A stretch of DNA of 64,000 nt, from the IMG/VR virus record IMGVR_UViG_3300021197_001995, positions 62,001 through 126,000 of that record. One strand, given 5' to 3'. Under the pieces are notes generated by a model, which made no database searches, was not told where the DNA came from, and saw only the letters and a list, made by a program, of their open reading frames with translations. The position numbers and the translations under genes were made by a program. The number at the start of each line of letters is the position of its first letter. Position 1 is the stretch's first letter. Origin of the DNA: a virus. Below, one piece after another: positions 52,768 through 60,875 of the stretch.

Positions 52768-53215
52768 AAGTGTAAAAGTTTATCGTACCAGGCCAATCGC
52801 TAAGCTGCCACAAAGGGCCCATGGTACTGACGCAGGAATGGATTTCTTCTTCGCGCCGACCGAGGGAGCAGCCACCAGGATCAAGCCGGGCCAGAGTGTA
52901 CTTTTGGAAACCGGAATCAAAATGCAGGTGCCTCCAGGGTGCATGCTTCAGATTATGAATAAATCAGGCATCGCAAGCAAGAAACACTTGATTACTGGTG
53001 CTTGTGTGGTTGACGAAGGTTACGACGGCGAAATTTTTGTTAATCTTCACAACGTAGGTAACGACGTCGAGTACATCGAACTTGGCCAAAAAATAGCCCA
53101 GGGAGTTTTCGTGAGAATTGAAAAACCAACTCTTACTCTCATAGAAGAGGACAGCATCTACGATGGTTCTACTGACCGCGGCGATGGAGCACTCGGATCA
53201 ACAGGAGACACATAA
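52754..53215 (+). CDS. dut: dUTPase
   Basis: Converts dUTP to dUMP, feeding ThyX and limiting uracil in DNA. 153 residues, trimeric type. Motifs in order: 1 'HGTDAGMDFF' near 23, 2 'QIMNKSGIASK' near 70, 3 'VVDEGYDGEIFVNLHN' near 86, 4 'LGQKIAQGVF' near 113 and 5 'DRGDGALGSTG' near 140 (F of GFGST replaced by L). It overlaps the upstream gene by 14 bases and shares one base with the next start. Confidence 0.95.
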   Translation: MTSFESVKVYRTRPIAKLPQRAHGTDAGMDFFFAPTEGAATRIKPGQSVLLETGIKMQVPPGCMLQIMNKSGIASKKHLITGACVVDEGYDGEIFVNLHNVGNDVEYIELGQKIAQGVFVRIEKPTLTLIEEDSIYDGSTDRGDGALGSTGDT

Positions 53216-53463
53216 TGGGATTTGGAAGAAAGATTAAGAGAAAACAGATGTTAGTCGCAAGGAAACAATTTATGAAAAGCTTCAAGTCCAGTATGAGCAA
53301 TTTCAAGAAGCAGATCAAGTGCACGGCCTGCGACCGCCCACCAGAACCGGAAGAGAAGATAGATAATTGGCACATAAATAAAGAGTCAGAAAACATTGAC
53401 TTAATATGTACGACCTGTTATAATGAAGGTGAATCAAAAAAGGAAAGTGATAATGAAAATTAG
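53215..53463 (+). CDS. Small zinc-finger-like basic protein
   Basis: 82 residues. Basic helical first half (KKK/RK-rich, residues 1-38), then 'CTACDRPPEPEEK' and 'CTTCYNEGE', two Cys-x-x-Cys pairs 31 residues apart, a treble-clef or HNH-like zinc site without an obvious HNH. A promoter for the next gene lies inside its 3' end. Confidence 0.5.
   Translation: MGFGRKIKRKQMLVARKQFMKSFKSSMSNFKKQIKCTACDRPPEPEEKIDNWHINKESENIDLICTTCYNEGESKKESDNEN
53396..53424 (+). promoter_or_regulatory. Near-perfect sigma-70 promoter
   Basis: TTGACT and TATAAT, 17 apart, inside the zinc-finger gene. Start near 53431, 22 bases before ATG 53453. Confidence 0.75.
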
Positions 53464-54481
53464 AGAATCAGTATGTTTCGACGACGTGCTTCTTGAGCCG
53501 CAAAAGAGTGCAATCAACAGCAGGGATGCTATAGATATAAGCACGTCGATAGGCCACCACCGCTTCAGGCTCCCAATAATTTCGTCACCAATGGACACCA
53601 TCACCGAGTCAACGATGGCCCTTTCGATGGCCGCCTCTGGAGGCCTGGGTATCATACATAGATATAACACAATAAAAGACCAAGCAAACATTATTTCAGA
53701 AATGTCTTCTATCCATGAAAACATGGCCTCATCACACATTTCTTCCATTTCCGCCGCTGTCGGCGCCTCTTCTAATTTTATGGAGCGCGCTGCAACATTG
53801 TACGCCGCCGGAGCCAGAATCTTGTGCATCGACGTTGCTCACGGCCATCATTCTCTCGTCGAACGAGCGCTGAAAACCTTGCGGGATTCTTATGGTGATA
53901 ATGTCACTTTGATTGCAGGAAACGTCGCGACTGCAGAGGGGTTTAACGACCTTTCTTTGTGGGGCGCCGACGCAATTAGGGTTGGAATCGGAGGTGGCTC
54001 AATCTGCTCCACTAGGATACAAACAGGCCACGGCGTGCCAACTCTCCAATCGGTGCTAGACTGCAGAACAGTAGACTCAGACGCAAAGATCATCGCCGAC
54101 GGCGGAATCAAGAATGCTGGAGATATAGTCAAGGCCCTCGCCGCAGGTGCAGACTTTGCCATGCTTGGTTCAATGCTAGCGGGGACAAGGGAGACACCCG
54201 GACAACTCATAAACAATCAATACAAAGTATACAGGGGCATGGCCAGCCCAGAAGCTCAGATAGCGTGGAAGGGGGAGGCACGTTCCTTAGAAGGTGTTTC
54301 TACTACGGTACCACTTAAGGGAGACGTCGAAGACGTTTTAGGTAAGATCTCCAAGAACGTAAGGTCCGGCTTGTCATACACTGGAGCCTTAAACCTTTCA
54401 GAGTTCAGGGCCAAAGCCAGGTTTATCAAACAGTCTCCGTCAGCCCTTGTGGAAAGCAGGACTCACATTTTATCCAGATGA
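53453..54481 (+). CDS. IMP dehydrogenase / GMP reductase family enzyme (GMPR-like)
   Basis: ATG 53453 follows AAGGAAAG; the ATG at 53423 lies before the predicted RNA start. 342 residues with no CBS domains, matching GMP reductase (about 345) more than IMPDH (about 490). 'SPMDTITESTMALSMAASGG' near 42, 'LIAGNVATAEG' near 155, active-site loop 'GGSICSTRIQTGHGVP' with the catalytic Cys near 186, 'DGGIKNAGDIVKALAAGAD' near 222, and 'LEGVSTTVPLKGDVED' near 280, which is GMPR-like. GMPR turns GMP to IMP; IMPDH works the other way towards GMP. Either would tune the purine pool. Confidence 0.85.
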   Translation: MKIRESVCFDDVLLEPQKSAINSRDAIDISTSIGHHRFRLPIISSPMDTITESTMALSMAASGGLGIIHRYNTIKDQANIISEMSSIHENMASSHISSISAAVGASSNFMERAATLYAAGARILCIDVAHGHHSLVERALKTLRDSYGDNVTLIAGNVATAEGFNDLSLWGADAIRVGIGGGSICSTRIQTGHGVPTLQSVLDCRTVDSDAKIIADGGIKNAGDIVKALAAGADFAMLGSMLAGTRETPGQLINNQYKVYRGMASPEAQIAWKGEARSLEGVSTTVPLKGDVEDVLGKISKNVRSGLSYTGALNLSEFRAKARFIKQSPSALVESRTHILSR

Positions 54482-54807
54482 TAGAAGATTTCAAACCGGT
54501 AACTTTTACTTTCAAGTGTCACGAGAAGGAGTCCGCGGACTTAAAAGTAAGACTAAAATATGACAAGCTTCAGCAGACTGAATTTTTTGTGTCCATTCTA
54601 AAGATGTACATAGACAATGACCCTTTGCTTCTGAGCGTAGTAGAGAGGATAAAAGGAGAGAAGAGCAAGATGGGAAAGAAAAAACTAAAGAACACTAAAA
54701 GAGACTTAGACTTAGGAAGGGAAATTATGAAGAATTTAGGAATTACAGAATCAGACAAACAAAATGTTTTTGACTTGATCGAATCTGACTGGCCGGAACA
54801 TGAATAA
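54478..54807 (+). CDS. Small basic protein, unknown
   Basis: 109 residues, Lys-rich centre ('GEKSKMGKKKLKNTKRD'), helical ends. It overlaps the previous stop (ATGATAG) and the next start by eight bases, so it belongs to one unit with the sigma-like gene. No family recognised. Confidence 0.5.
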   Translation: MIEDFKPVTFTFKCHEKESADLKVRLKYDKLQQTEFFVSILKMYIDNDPLLLSVVERIKGEKSKMGKKKLKNTKRDLDLGREIMKNLGITESDKQNVFDLIESDWPEHE

Positions 54808-55045
54808 ATATGTACTGCCACAATGTGCCAAAAACTGCTTGAAAGCTGAAAAATCCTGCGATAAATCTGATTGCCGGATGTGGGTAAATTACGGAGAGGA
54901 CGTCAATTGTTCCCTGGTTTCAATCTACACTAATGGCGCGATGACTCTCGAAGAGGTAGCCAAGAGAATGGAGTTATCTTTCGTCAGGATCTCGCAGATA
55001 GAAAAGCAGGCAATAAATAAACTTTCAAAAAGGATAAAAATCTGA
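54800..55045 (+). CDS. Minimal sigma-70 region 4-like protein
   Basis: 81 residues. The C-terminal half 'GAMTLEEVAKRMELSFVRIS' then 'QIEKQAINKLSKR' is a sigma region 4 helix-turn-helix (sigma-70: L-T-L-E-E-V-x-x-x-x-x-V-T-R-E-R-I-R-Q-I-E-x-K-A-L-x-K-L). The N-terminal half carries five Cys (residues 9, 13, 20, 25, 37), perhaps a zinc site. It lacks region 2, so by itself it cannot melt a promoter; it might bind a -35 region or the RNA polymerase flap, as T4 gp55/gp33/AsiA do. Candidate regulator of the switch to late genes. Confidence 0.75.
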   Translation: MNKYVLPQCAKNCLKAEKSCDKSDCRMWVNYGEDVNCSLVSIYTNGAMTLEEVAKRMELSFVRISQIEKQAINKLSKRIKI

Positions 55046-55064
55046 CGTTTATACTGCACCTAAA

Positions 55065-55073
55065 CTATTTATA
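55065..55073 (+). promoter_or_regulatory. CTATTTATA element, candidate late promoter
   Basis: CTATTTATA preceded by CTAAA, in the 79-base gap before the acidic protein gene (ATG 55125). Confidence 0.45.
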
Positions 55074-55124
55074 GTTGTATTATACCAATGGTCACCACTT
55101 TGAACAACAAGGAGATTATATAAA

Positions 55125-55673
55125 ATGAGTGATAAAAAACTGCTAAAAGAAAACACGATTCGCCGCTTCATGAAGCTTGCAAACGTGGAAGCCTTAACGG
55201 ATAATTTCATCCAAACAAACGAGACCGTCGCGCCAGGCGTGGTTCTAAAAGAAGAGGCACCGATGGAAGATGAAATCGGCATGGAAGAAGAACCAGCTGA
55301 GGAAGAGATGGAAATGGAGATGGATGATGACATGGGCGACGAGATGGGCGGCGACATGGACGAGCCTGCTGCAGCCGACATCAGCCTGACAGAAGAAGAA
55401 GCACAACTTCTCATCGATCTTGGAGAGAGACTACAATCTGCTATGAGCGAAGGCTCAGAGGAAGAAGGTCTGGAAGACGACGACGAGGACTTTGATCTCG
55501 AAGACGACGACATGGGATCTGACCTTGATGCAGAGGACGAAGGCCCAGCTGAAGAGGAGCCAGAAGCCCCAGGAATGCGATCCGACGTTTATGAGAACAA
55601 AGAAGCGATTATAGAGGAGGTTCTTAAGAGAGTCACCAAAAGAATCGTATCTAAAAAGATGAATCGCAACTAG
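55125..55673 (+). CDS. Very acidic protein, possible internal head/core protein
   Basis: 182 residues. Helical start 'LLKENTIRRFMKLANVEAL', a Glu/Asp/Met-rich region (about residues 45-150, more than half acidic), and a basic C-terminal helix 'IIEEVLKRVTKRIVSKKMNRN' (ends at the stop; only 20 residues quoted here are less: VLKRVTKRIVSKKM). The layout resembles gp22-type core proteins. It has its own late-type element and terminator, suggesting strong late expression away from the head cluster. Function inferred. Confidence 0.5.
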   Translation: MSDKKLLKENTIRRFMKLANVEALTDNFIQTNETVAPGVVLKEEAPMEDEIGMEEEPAEEEMEMEMDDDMGDEMGGDMDEPAAADISLTEEEAQLLIDLGERLQSAMSEGSEEEGLEDDDEDFDLEDDDMGSDLDAEDEGPAEEEPEAPGMRSDVYENKEAIIEEVLKRVTKRIVSKKMNRN

Positions 55674-55707
55674 AAAGTAAGAAGTGAAAGCTCGTTGGTA
55701 ACATATA

Positions 55708-55737
55708 AAGCCCCGCCCTAAAAAGTGGGGTTTTTTA
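55708..55737 (+). terminator. Intrinsic terminator
   Basis: CCCCGC pairs with GTGGGG around CCTAAAAA, followed by six T. Ends the acidic-protein unit. Confidence 0.85.
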
Positions 55738-55799
55738 TTTATCAACTAAAAGAATTAAAATCTGAAAAAAGAGTGGAAAAGACAACAAACTTCTGATAG

Positions 55800-55807
55800 T
55801 ATAAATA
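55800..55807 (+). promoter_or_regulatory. T4-consensus late promoter TATAAATA
   Basis: Exact TATAAATA, 62 bases after a terminator and 26 before ATG 55834, so a new transcript is expected to start here. Confidence 0.55.
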
Positions 55808-55833
55808 AACATCAAAAAAGAGAGACCACAACA

Positions 55834-56526
55834 ATGATCGAAAGAGTAACATCTCAACCTGAGAAGAAGAAAAAACCTGGAAAGAAGGATAAAGCCAAAG
55901 AGAAAGACGATAATCAAATAGTTATAGTCAACAACATACAACTGCCTCAACACAGTGACCAAGAACTCAGGACTATAAATCTCTACGGTGACATCACTGA
56001 ACAAAAAGGCGCCGACGTGGTGGCCGCTCTATTATATTTAGAAAGTAACTCGCACACAGTAATGCAACAAGACCCCACGGATCCAGAAAGTAAAGACGTT
56101 ATCGTTGCGAGATCTATCTCCATGATAATCTCCACCCATGGCGGCATAGCCTCCGACATGTTTTCCATCTTGGACATTATGGACTTGATAAAACAGCGCA
56201 CATGTGACGTCGAGACCTTCGGCCTAGGCAAGGTAATGTCGGCCGGCGTGCCTATACTTGCTGCCGGCACACCCGGGAGACGTAAAGTCGGCCGAAATTG
56301 CCGCATAATGCTTCACAATGTGATGGCAGGAACAGGAGGGACGATCTTTTCCATGGAAAATGAACTTGACGAGATAAGATGGGTCCAAGACCGATACATC
56401 GAGACTCTTGCGAGCTACACAAAACTTACGCCATCTAAAATAAAAAAGCTTCTAAAGACCCAAAAAGACGTGTACATCTCGGCAGAAGAGGCTATAAAGA
56501 TGGGAATTGCAGATGAGATCATCTAA
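55834..56526 (+). CDS. clpP: ClpP-like serine protease
   Basis: 230 residues with a ~27-residue Lys-rich extension before the ClpP core. 'RTINLYGDITEQKGADVVAA' near residue 48 (ClpP: R-x-I-x-L-x-G-x-I), 'ISTHGGIASDMFSILDIMD' near 100 (S-P-G-G), catalytic Ser in 'GLGKVMSAGVPILAAG' near 136, His in 'RIMLHNV' near 160 and 'KDVYISAEEAIKMGIAD' near 211. Could act as a free-standing protease, hijack host ClpX/ClpA, or process head proteins. A gp21 protease is already present, so a second role is likely. Confidence 0.9.
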   Translation: MIERVTSQPEKKKKPGKKDKAKEKDDNQIVIVNNIQLPQHSDQELRTINLYGDITEQKGADVVAALLYLESNSHTVMQQDPTDPESKDVIVARSISMIISTHGGIASDMFSILDIMDLIKQRTCDVETFGLGKVMSAGVPILAAGTPGRRKVGRNCRIMLHNVMAGTGGTIFSMENELDEIRWVQDRYIETLASYTKLTPSKIKKLLKTQKDVYISAEEAIKMGIADEII

Positions 56527-56546
56527 TTATACAGAGGAGAAGTAAG

Positions 56547-58415
56547 ATGGCATGGCACGAAGAATTTTTATCAGAGAATAACAAGAAATCTACCATATCA
56601 ACCATGGGAGACCTTTTCAGTCTTATCGAAGAGGTCTTCGAGGTAGAGAAGGGTAGACTGTTTAAGTCGAACAAAGACCCAATCGCTCTGCTCAAAGAGC
56701 AATTCCTCAACGAACGAAAGTCTATGACTATGACCTTGGATGCTATTCCTGAAATAGCAGTCACAGAATTAGGCTGGACTGATGTCACAGGCGCCGGCGG
56801 CGACAATCCAGTTAACGGCCCTGAGCGAAAAAAGCTGTTGCAGTTCTTGGAGAACATTCCAGGCGGAGACTTTGTAGAAAAGATTAAGTCACTTTCCAAT
56901 TTCTATGACGATCCTGATGCTGCAATGCAAGAGATGTTTGGCGACGGGGGAAGCACTTCGACCGCACAACAGATAGCGGTAGCTTTATCTTATTTGGTCT
57001 TCTATAAGACGTTGACGAAGGTCATAGCGAATTTTAACGCTGCCTCTGCGGGCTTTAGTTTCGAAGCGTTCCTAGCTGTCTTGATGGAAGGCGAGCAAAT
57101 ACCAGCCAACACTGGGACTATTGCGGACTTTCTTTCTAGGAGTGACGGTACCGCCATGCCTGTAAGTCTGAAGTTGTATCAAGACGGAAACCTGCACGTT
57201 GGAGGTTCTTTCAGAGATCTCGTTGGAGATATAACGAACCCTAAATTTGATAACGATCTTATGCGTTATGTTGCCGTGACGAAAAGGTTCGAAGGCGGCC
57301 AGAAAGAAGGTCAGGACGTCAATGGTTTTTTGAAGTGGTATAGGTTTGACTTTACTTTAGATAACATTTTCGATATACTGTCCAGGTCCTCAAAACACTC
57401 CAGATTATGTATTCAGTTGCCAAGAGGTGGCCAAGCTTTCATAGACGATTTACCAGGCATCGCAGCGCCATCAGCAGAAGAGATGGAAAACAAATACGCC
57501 CTAGCTTTTCAAAAAGAAATGGACGTTATGAACGTGAAATTACCAGAAGAACTGCAAGTTGATGAGTTATTCACGCAACAATTTCTTAAAAATCTAAGTT
57601 GGGCCACGCAACTAAGTGATAAATTTTTTGCACAATTCGACCCTGATGCGAAGTTATCAGACGAACAAAAAGCTTCCCCCGATTACGAACCAAGAGCACC
57701 TTACGTAAAGAGGGGCACCTCTCCCATGTACGGCTCGGGAGCGCCTTTCCTCGCGCTAATAGACGTCGTACTAGGGACTCTAGCCCAAGTTAATGACACG
57801 CTACCTGAGCCTAGGTACAACCTGGAGGACAAGGCTATCACAAACCGTATGAACGGTCTTGCTATCAGTATAGCAAGACGTGCCAAAGCTGCCAACAACG
57901 GTGGTGGCGCCGCTGATAAGATTAGCATACTAAAGCAGTATTCTGCTACGAAAGAGACCTTGCGGCGCAATAAGCGTCTGAACTTAAAGAAGAACTGGTT
58001 CTCACCAGAGGAGTCGGCAAAACAATACAACGCTATGAGTAGAGAGCAGAAGCTGGCAGCCTTAGTGCAGACCCGAGGCTTTCTTTCAACAGAGCAGTTT
58101 GGTCTAACTCAGAACATGGTAGCAGAAATTGACACTTACAGCAACAGCCGCGTTCTTGGACCTAATCAAGATAAAGCATTCTTCGGAGTTATAAACGTTG
58201 GTAGGAAGAACACACAGAAAATGCTAAACAGAGTTACAGGAATCCTTAACGAGTCCTTGTTTGACATTTTTGTGAACGTAAAATCAATACAAGACAACAC
58301 CTATGCTTATATCGCCGGCGGCATGTCGGAAGACGCAAAAGCAGAAGAAGCAATTAAGGCTTCTGGAAATGTTATCTCAAAGACAGAAGAACTTCAATCA
58401 ACAAAAGATAAATAA
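56547..58415 (+). CDS. Large conserved phage protein, unknown
   Basis: 622 residues, soluble, mostly helical. 'SFEAFLAVLMEGEQIPANTG' near residue 172 followed by 'MPVSLKLYQDGNLHVGGSF' near 207 is a block I recall from several marine T4-like phages. GAGGAG precedes the ATG, 20 bases after clpP. It may be a virion or DNA-processing protein. No catalytic motif was identified. Confidence 0.55.
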   Translation: MAWHEEFLSENNKKSTISTMGDLFSLIEEVFEVEKGRLFKSNKDPIALLKEQFLNERKSMTMTLDAIPEIAVTELGWTDVTGAGGDNPVNGPERKKLLQFLENIPGGDFVEKIKSLSNFYDDPDAAMQEMFGDGGSTSTAQQIAVALSYLVFYKTLTKVIANFNAASAGFSFEAFLAVLMEGEQIPANTGTIADFLSRSDGTAMPVSLKLYQDGNLHVGGSFRDLVGDITNPKFDNDLMRYVAVTKRFEGGQKEGQDVNGFLKWYRFDFTLDNIFDILSRSSKHSRLCIQLPRGGQAFIDDLPGIAAPSAEEMENKYALAFQKEMDVMNVKLPEELQVDELFTQQFLKNLSWATQLSDKFFAQFDPDAKLSDEQKASPDYEPRAPYVKRGTSPMYGSGAPFLALIDVVLGTLAQVNDTLPEPRYNLEDKAITNRMNGLAISIARRAKAANNGGGAADKISILKQYSATKETLRRNKRLNLKKNWFSPEESAKQYNAMSREQKLAALVQTRGFLSTEQFGLTQNMVAEIDTYSNSRVLGPNQDKAFFGVINVGRKNTQKMLNRVTGILNESLFDIFVNVKSIQDNTYAYIAGGMSEDAKAEEAIKASGNVISKTEELQSTKDK

Positions 58416-58420
58416 ACCCC

Positions 58421-58449
58421 TTGACATTTCAACCGAAATGCATTATAGT
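58421..58449 (+). promoter_or_regulatory. Sigma-70 promoter of groEL
   Basis: TTGACA and TATAGT, 17 apart, five bases after the preceding stop. Start near 58456, 24 bases before ATG 58480. Confidence 0.8.
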
Positions 58450-58479
58450 ATATACATACAAACATGAAAGCGAGTCAAA

Positions 58480-60048
58480 ATGACCACACAACTCAGCCAC
58501 GGAACTGAACTCCGCAATAAAGTTCTTGAAGGCGTAAACACTCTGGCGGATTATGTAGCAACAACGCTTGGACCAAAAGGTCAAAACGTACTCATTCACG
58601 AAAAGGGCCGAAGCCCGTTTGTGACTAAAGATGGAGTCACGGTCGCACAGAGTATAAACTTTGAAGACCCGCACGTTAATGCAGGAGCACAGGTTGTAAA
58701 GCAAGTTTCAGCCCAAACAAACGCGGAAGCTGGAGACGGTACCACCACAAGTACCGTATTAGCCAGAGAAATACTTTCTCAAGCGAACAAACACATCGCT
58801 TCAGGGGTATCTCCCATAGAAATCAAAAGAGGCCTAGAACAGTGCATGCTCGAAGCGACAGAGATAGTGAAGGAAATCTCTACACCGATCTCGTCCGTAG
58901 AAGATGTAAAGCACATCGCAACCATCTCGGCAAATAACGACGAAACTATTGGAACGCTTGTCGCCACCGCAGTAGATAAGGTAGGCAAGAACGGCTCCAT
59001 CACAATCGAAGAAGCACGTAGTCATGAAACGAGTTTAGATCTTGTGGAAGGATTTAGATTCTCTGGCGGATATGCAGCCACCGCATTTGTTACGGATGAA
59101 AGAAGGGGTGTTTGCAGATATGAGAACCCAATGTTCTTTATTACTGACTCAAAGGTAGAACAGATAAACCAAATACTGCCGGCATTAGAACTAGCAGCCC
59201 GAGAAGGGCAGCCGTTTGTTATAGTTGCAGATGAAATAGAAGGTCAAGCGCTTGCTGCACTAATTATGAATACCGTTCGAGGTTCTATGAAGGTTGTGGC
59301 AATCAAAGCGCCACACTATGGTGAGCAAAGAAGAGCGATCATGAGTGACCTAGCGGTCTCAACCGGGGCAACATTCTTCCAACAAAAGATGGGGAACAAG
59401 TTGACTGAGGTTTCTTTGAGTGATTTTGGTAAAGCAACCAGTATAGAAATCACAAAGAACATGACGACGGTTGTTGACGGGGAGGGTTCACATGAAGAAA
59501 TCGACCAGACAATTGAAAAGGTTAAGGAAGAAATCAAACAAACTGATGACATCCATGAAGCAGGGCGACTCCAAGATCGTGTTACTCGCCTCTCTTCTGG
59601 TGTTGCTATTATCCGCGTGGGTGCATCATCTCAAGTAGAGATGATAGAAAAGAAGCACCGGATTGAAGATGCGTTAGAAGCCGTCAGATCTGCTCAGAAA
59701 GAAGGAGTGGTCCCTGGAGGTGGAACCACCTTATTGCGTATCGCATCCGCCGTAGCTCCAAACTTCGTAAATGAAGACCAAGCTACAGCGCTCTCAATTT
59801 TCCGCCGGGCCCTCGCGGCACCATTCAGAAAGATGGCAAGCAATGCAGGAATGTCGCCGGAAGTAGCGATGTTGACAGTTCAGGAATGTAAAGAATCCGA
59901 GGGTATTGATTTCTCCACTGGAGACAAGGTTGACCTCTTACAGGCTGGGATTATCGACCCTGCAAAAGTAACCCGCTGCGCCCTTAAGAATGCAGTATCA
60001 GTTTCTTCCACTCTTTTATTAACTAATCATAGTATTGTACAAGGGTAG
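58480..60048 (+). CDS. groEL: GroEL-like chaperonin
   Basis: 522 residues (E. coli 548). Family motifs: 'ATTLGPKGQNVLI' near residue 26, 'KDGVTVAQSINFEDP' near 49, ATPase 'AGDGTTTSTVLAREIL' near 84 (bacterial D-G-T-T-T-A-T-V-L-A), 'SANNDETIG' near 148, 'VEGFRFSGGYAATAF' near 188, and 'GVVPGGGTTLLRIAS' near 408. The usual C-terminal Gly-Gly-Met tail is missing. Probably folds phage proteins such as the capsid, with host GroES or the phage GroES-like protein (43448). Own sigma-70 promoter suggests early or middle expression. Confidence 0.96.
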   Translation: MTTQLSHGTELRNKVLEGVNTLADYVATTLGPKGQNVLIHEKGRSPFVTKDGVTVAQSINFEDPHVNAGAQVVKQVSAQTNAEAGDGTTTSTVLAREILSQANKHIASGVSPIEIKRGLEQCMLEATEIVKEISTPISSVEDVKHIATISANNDETIGTLVATAVDKVGKNGSITIEEARSHETSLDLVEGFRFSGGYAATAFVTDERRGVCRYENPMFFITDSKVEQINQILPALELAAREGQPFVIVADEIEGQALAALIMNTVRGSMKVVAIKAPHYGEQRRAIMSDLAVSTGATFFQQKMGNKLTEVSLSDFGKATSIEITKNMTTVVDGEGSHEEIDQTIEKVKEEIKQTDDIHEAGRLQDRVTRLSSGVAIIRVGASSQVEMIEKKHRIEDALEAVRSAQKEGVVPGGGTTLLRIASAVAPNFVNEDQATALSIFRRALAAPFRKMASNAGMSPEVAMLTVQECKESEGIDFSTGDKVDLLQAGIIDPAKVTRCALKNAVSVSSTLLLTNHSIVQG

Positions 60049-60082
60049 TTGACTAATTAGTGATAAGCGGGAGGGCTGAATT

Positions 60083-60346
60083 ATGTTTGAACAACAGGAC
60101 ATCATGGAATTATCTAACAAAATAGACAAGGTCTGCAACGGCATAGAAGTGGTGAGAGACAAACAGGAAGAAATGTCGGAAGATGTAGCAAAAATAAAAG
60201 AGGCAGTTTATAATCCAGACAACGGTCTTTACGCTAGGCTGAGGGAACTGGAAACCTGGAAGCAAACATCATCCAGAATGATTTGGACGCTTTTTACGAC
60301 GGTTATTGGTTTAATAGGTGCCTTCGTCCTGAAGAGTATAGGGTGA
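60083..60346 (+). CDS. Coiled-coil, single-TM protein (XhlA/holin-like)
   Basis: 87 residues: helical coiled coil (about 5-65) and a C-terminal membrane segment 'MIWTLFTTVIGLIGAFVL' (residues ~66-83). The layout matches XhlA-type haemolysin/holin-associated proteins, which have a short coil then one membrane helix. Alternative: a tethering protein for another process. Tentative. Confidence 0.45.
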   Translation: MFEQQDIMELSNKIDKVCNGIEVVRDKQEEMSEDVAKIKEAVYNPDNGLYARLRELETWKQTSSRMIWTLFTTVIGLIGAFVLKSIG

Positions 60347-60349
60347 GGC

Positions 60350-60634
60350 ATGCTGGTCGAGCTTAAAAAATTATCCATAACAAACAACGGATACAATAGA
60401 GTTATCTCTTTAGATAGGTTCTATGTGAACTCTAACAGTATTCTGTCCTTATCTGACTATTCCGGCGCTAAAGAATTTCTCCTGAAGGAGAGTCCTGAAA
60501 ACTATTCTAAAAAAGCTTATTCGATCCTGAAGTTTACCGAGGGTGCCAACATCGAAGAGATTATTGTTCTAGGAACAGCGGAAGAGCTATTTAAGGCGAT
60601 TAACGGATCCGGGAAGATGTTGTTAAATGACTGA
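60350..60634 (+). CDS. Small unknown protein
   Basis: 94 residues, alpha/beta, with 'SLDRFYVNSNSILSLSDYSG' and a C-terminal 'IEEIIVLGTAEELFKAI'. Starts four bases after the previous stop and overlaps glutaredoxin by eight bases. No family recognised. Confidence 0.5.
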   Translation: MLVELKKLSITNNGYNRVISLDRFYVNSNSILSLSDYSGAKEFLLKESPENYSKKAYSILKFTEGANIEEIIVLGTAEELFKAINGSGKMLLND

Positions 60635-60875
60635 TAGAATACTAATTTATGGCAGAAGCAACTGCCCTTTCTGCCTATACGCTCAGGATTTTTGCATAGC
60701 AAATAGCTTAGAGTTTAAGTTCTTGGATTATATACACGACGAAGAATTTCTAGAAGAGTGTAAGGAGTTCTATGATCACCCAACTGTTCCGATTGTTTTA
60801 TCAAACGATTTAGATTCTGGATTGGTCAAAAAAATCGGAGGCTATACTGACCTGTTAGACAGGTCAAATGAGTAA
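60627..60875 (+). CDS. grx: Glutaredoxin
   Basis: 82 residues. Active-site 'SNCPFC' (Cys13, Cys16), cis-Pro region 'PTVPIVL' near 49, and 'GGYTDLLD' near 72, all Grx hallmarks. Reduces disulfides with glutathione; here it is a candidate electron donor for the class II ribonucleotide reductase (41255), as T4 NrdC serves its class I enzyme. Confidence 0.92.
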   Translation: MTDRILIYGRSNCPFCLYAQDFCIANSLEFKFLDYIHDEEFLEECKEFYDHPTVPIVLSNDLDSGLVKKIGGYTDLLDRSNE

